A stretch of DNA of 14,628 nucleotides, taken from contig JACQFU010000357.1 in NCBI GenBank assembly GCA_016199905.1, forward strand, positions 1 to 14,628. Reading direction: 5' to 3'. Of the stretch, positions 14,497 through 14,628 are shown piece by piece. Under the pieces are notes generated by a model. That model was not told the origin of the DNA. It did not search any database and was given only the letters and a program-made list of their open reading frames with translations. Every line of letters begins with the position of its first letter. The stretch's first letter is position 1. Both the position numbers and the translations under genes were made by a program. Source of the DNA: Candidatus Wallbacteria bacterium. Its GTDB lineage: Bacteria > Muiribacteriota > UBA6191 > JACPRK01.

Positions 14497-14628
14497 TCAT
14501 TCCTCGCTTGACCGCACTCGTGCTCCATCTCCTTGTGCTGCGAAAGCGGGTGAGGCGACGGAGAGGGTGAGCGGCTGCGCGTTACCGAGGTAGCTAAACG
14601 GGGGGCGATGTTCGGCGGCGCCTTGTGC
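14497..14628 (-). CDS. Possible 3' end of a gene entering from the right edge
   Basis: A minus-strand frame is open from the window edge to a TGA at 14497-14499 (43 codons). It reads FSYLGNAQPLTLSVASPAF in the middle, with a composition that would suit an exported protein. It would be convergent with the methyltransferase gene, whose stop is nine bases away. Too short to identify, and other frames are also open here; the stretch may be non-coding. Confidence 0.2.
   Translation of the reverse strand, partial: AQGAAEHRPPFSYLGNAQPLTLSVASPAFAAQGDGARVRSSEE

Overview
The window is GC-rich bacterial chromosome with mostly single-gene or two-gene transcription units. The mix suggests a Gram-negative, soil or sediment type lineage such as Acidobacteriota or Myxococcota: GT-C membrane glycosyltransferases (GT39, YfhO), a secreted CARDB protein, an RlmM-like methyltransferase, and frequent GTG starts behind strong Shine-Dalgarno sites. 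This is a judgement from protein style only. No rRNA, tRNA, CRISPR array, complete insertion sequence or prophage gene was recognised.

Left third (1-5551): an imperfect hairpin repeat of the 'CACAGAGACACGG' type at the left edge. Next come two minus-strand polytopic glycosyltransferase-like genes, YfhO family then GT39 family, coupled by a GTGA stop/start overlap. Divergent from them is a plus-strand GT2 family glycosyltransferase. Together they look like a surface-glycan or glycolipid module: a cytoplasmic GT2 enzyme plus two GT-C type membrane proteins acting on the periplasmic side.

Middle (5552-10350): a gene-poor stretch holds a broken minus-strand remnant that reads like an NFACT-R (RqcH/Tae2 C-terminal) domain. 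Then comes a secreted minus-strand protein with four CARDB-like repeats, one PKD/K319-type domain and a C-terminal beta domain. An approximately 40-nt imperfect inverted repeat (32/40 positions, with a perfect 15-nt core) brackets this single gene. Beyond it is a minus-strand two-gene unit: a small exported protein of unknown family, then an exported HEFGH zinc-metallopeptidase-like protein whose ribosome binding site lies against the upstream stop codon.

Right third (10357-14628): a minus-strand HEPN (HI0074-type) and minimal nucleotidyltransferase (MNT) pair overlaps by 44 nt. After it is about 780 bp of gene debris, including one recognisable kelch repeat. The window ends with a divergent pair of RNA-modification genes: a DusB-like tRNA-dihydrouridine synthase (minus) and an RlmM-like 2'-O-ribose methyltransferase (plus).

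Nothing here is a clear new defence or biosynthetic system. The best leads are the uncharacterised peptidase/partner operon, the CARDB gene bracketed by inverted repeats, and the HEPN-MNT pair.
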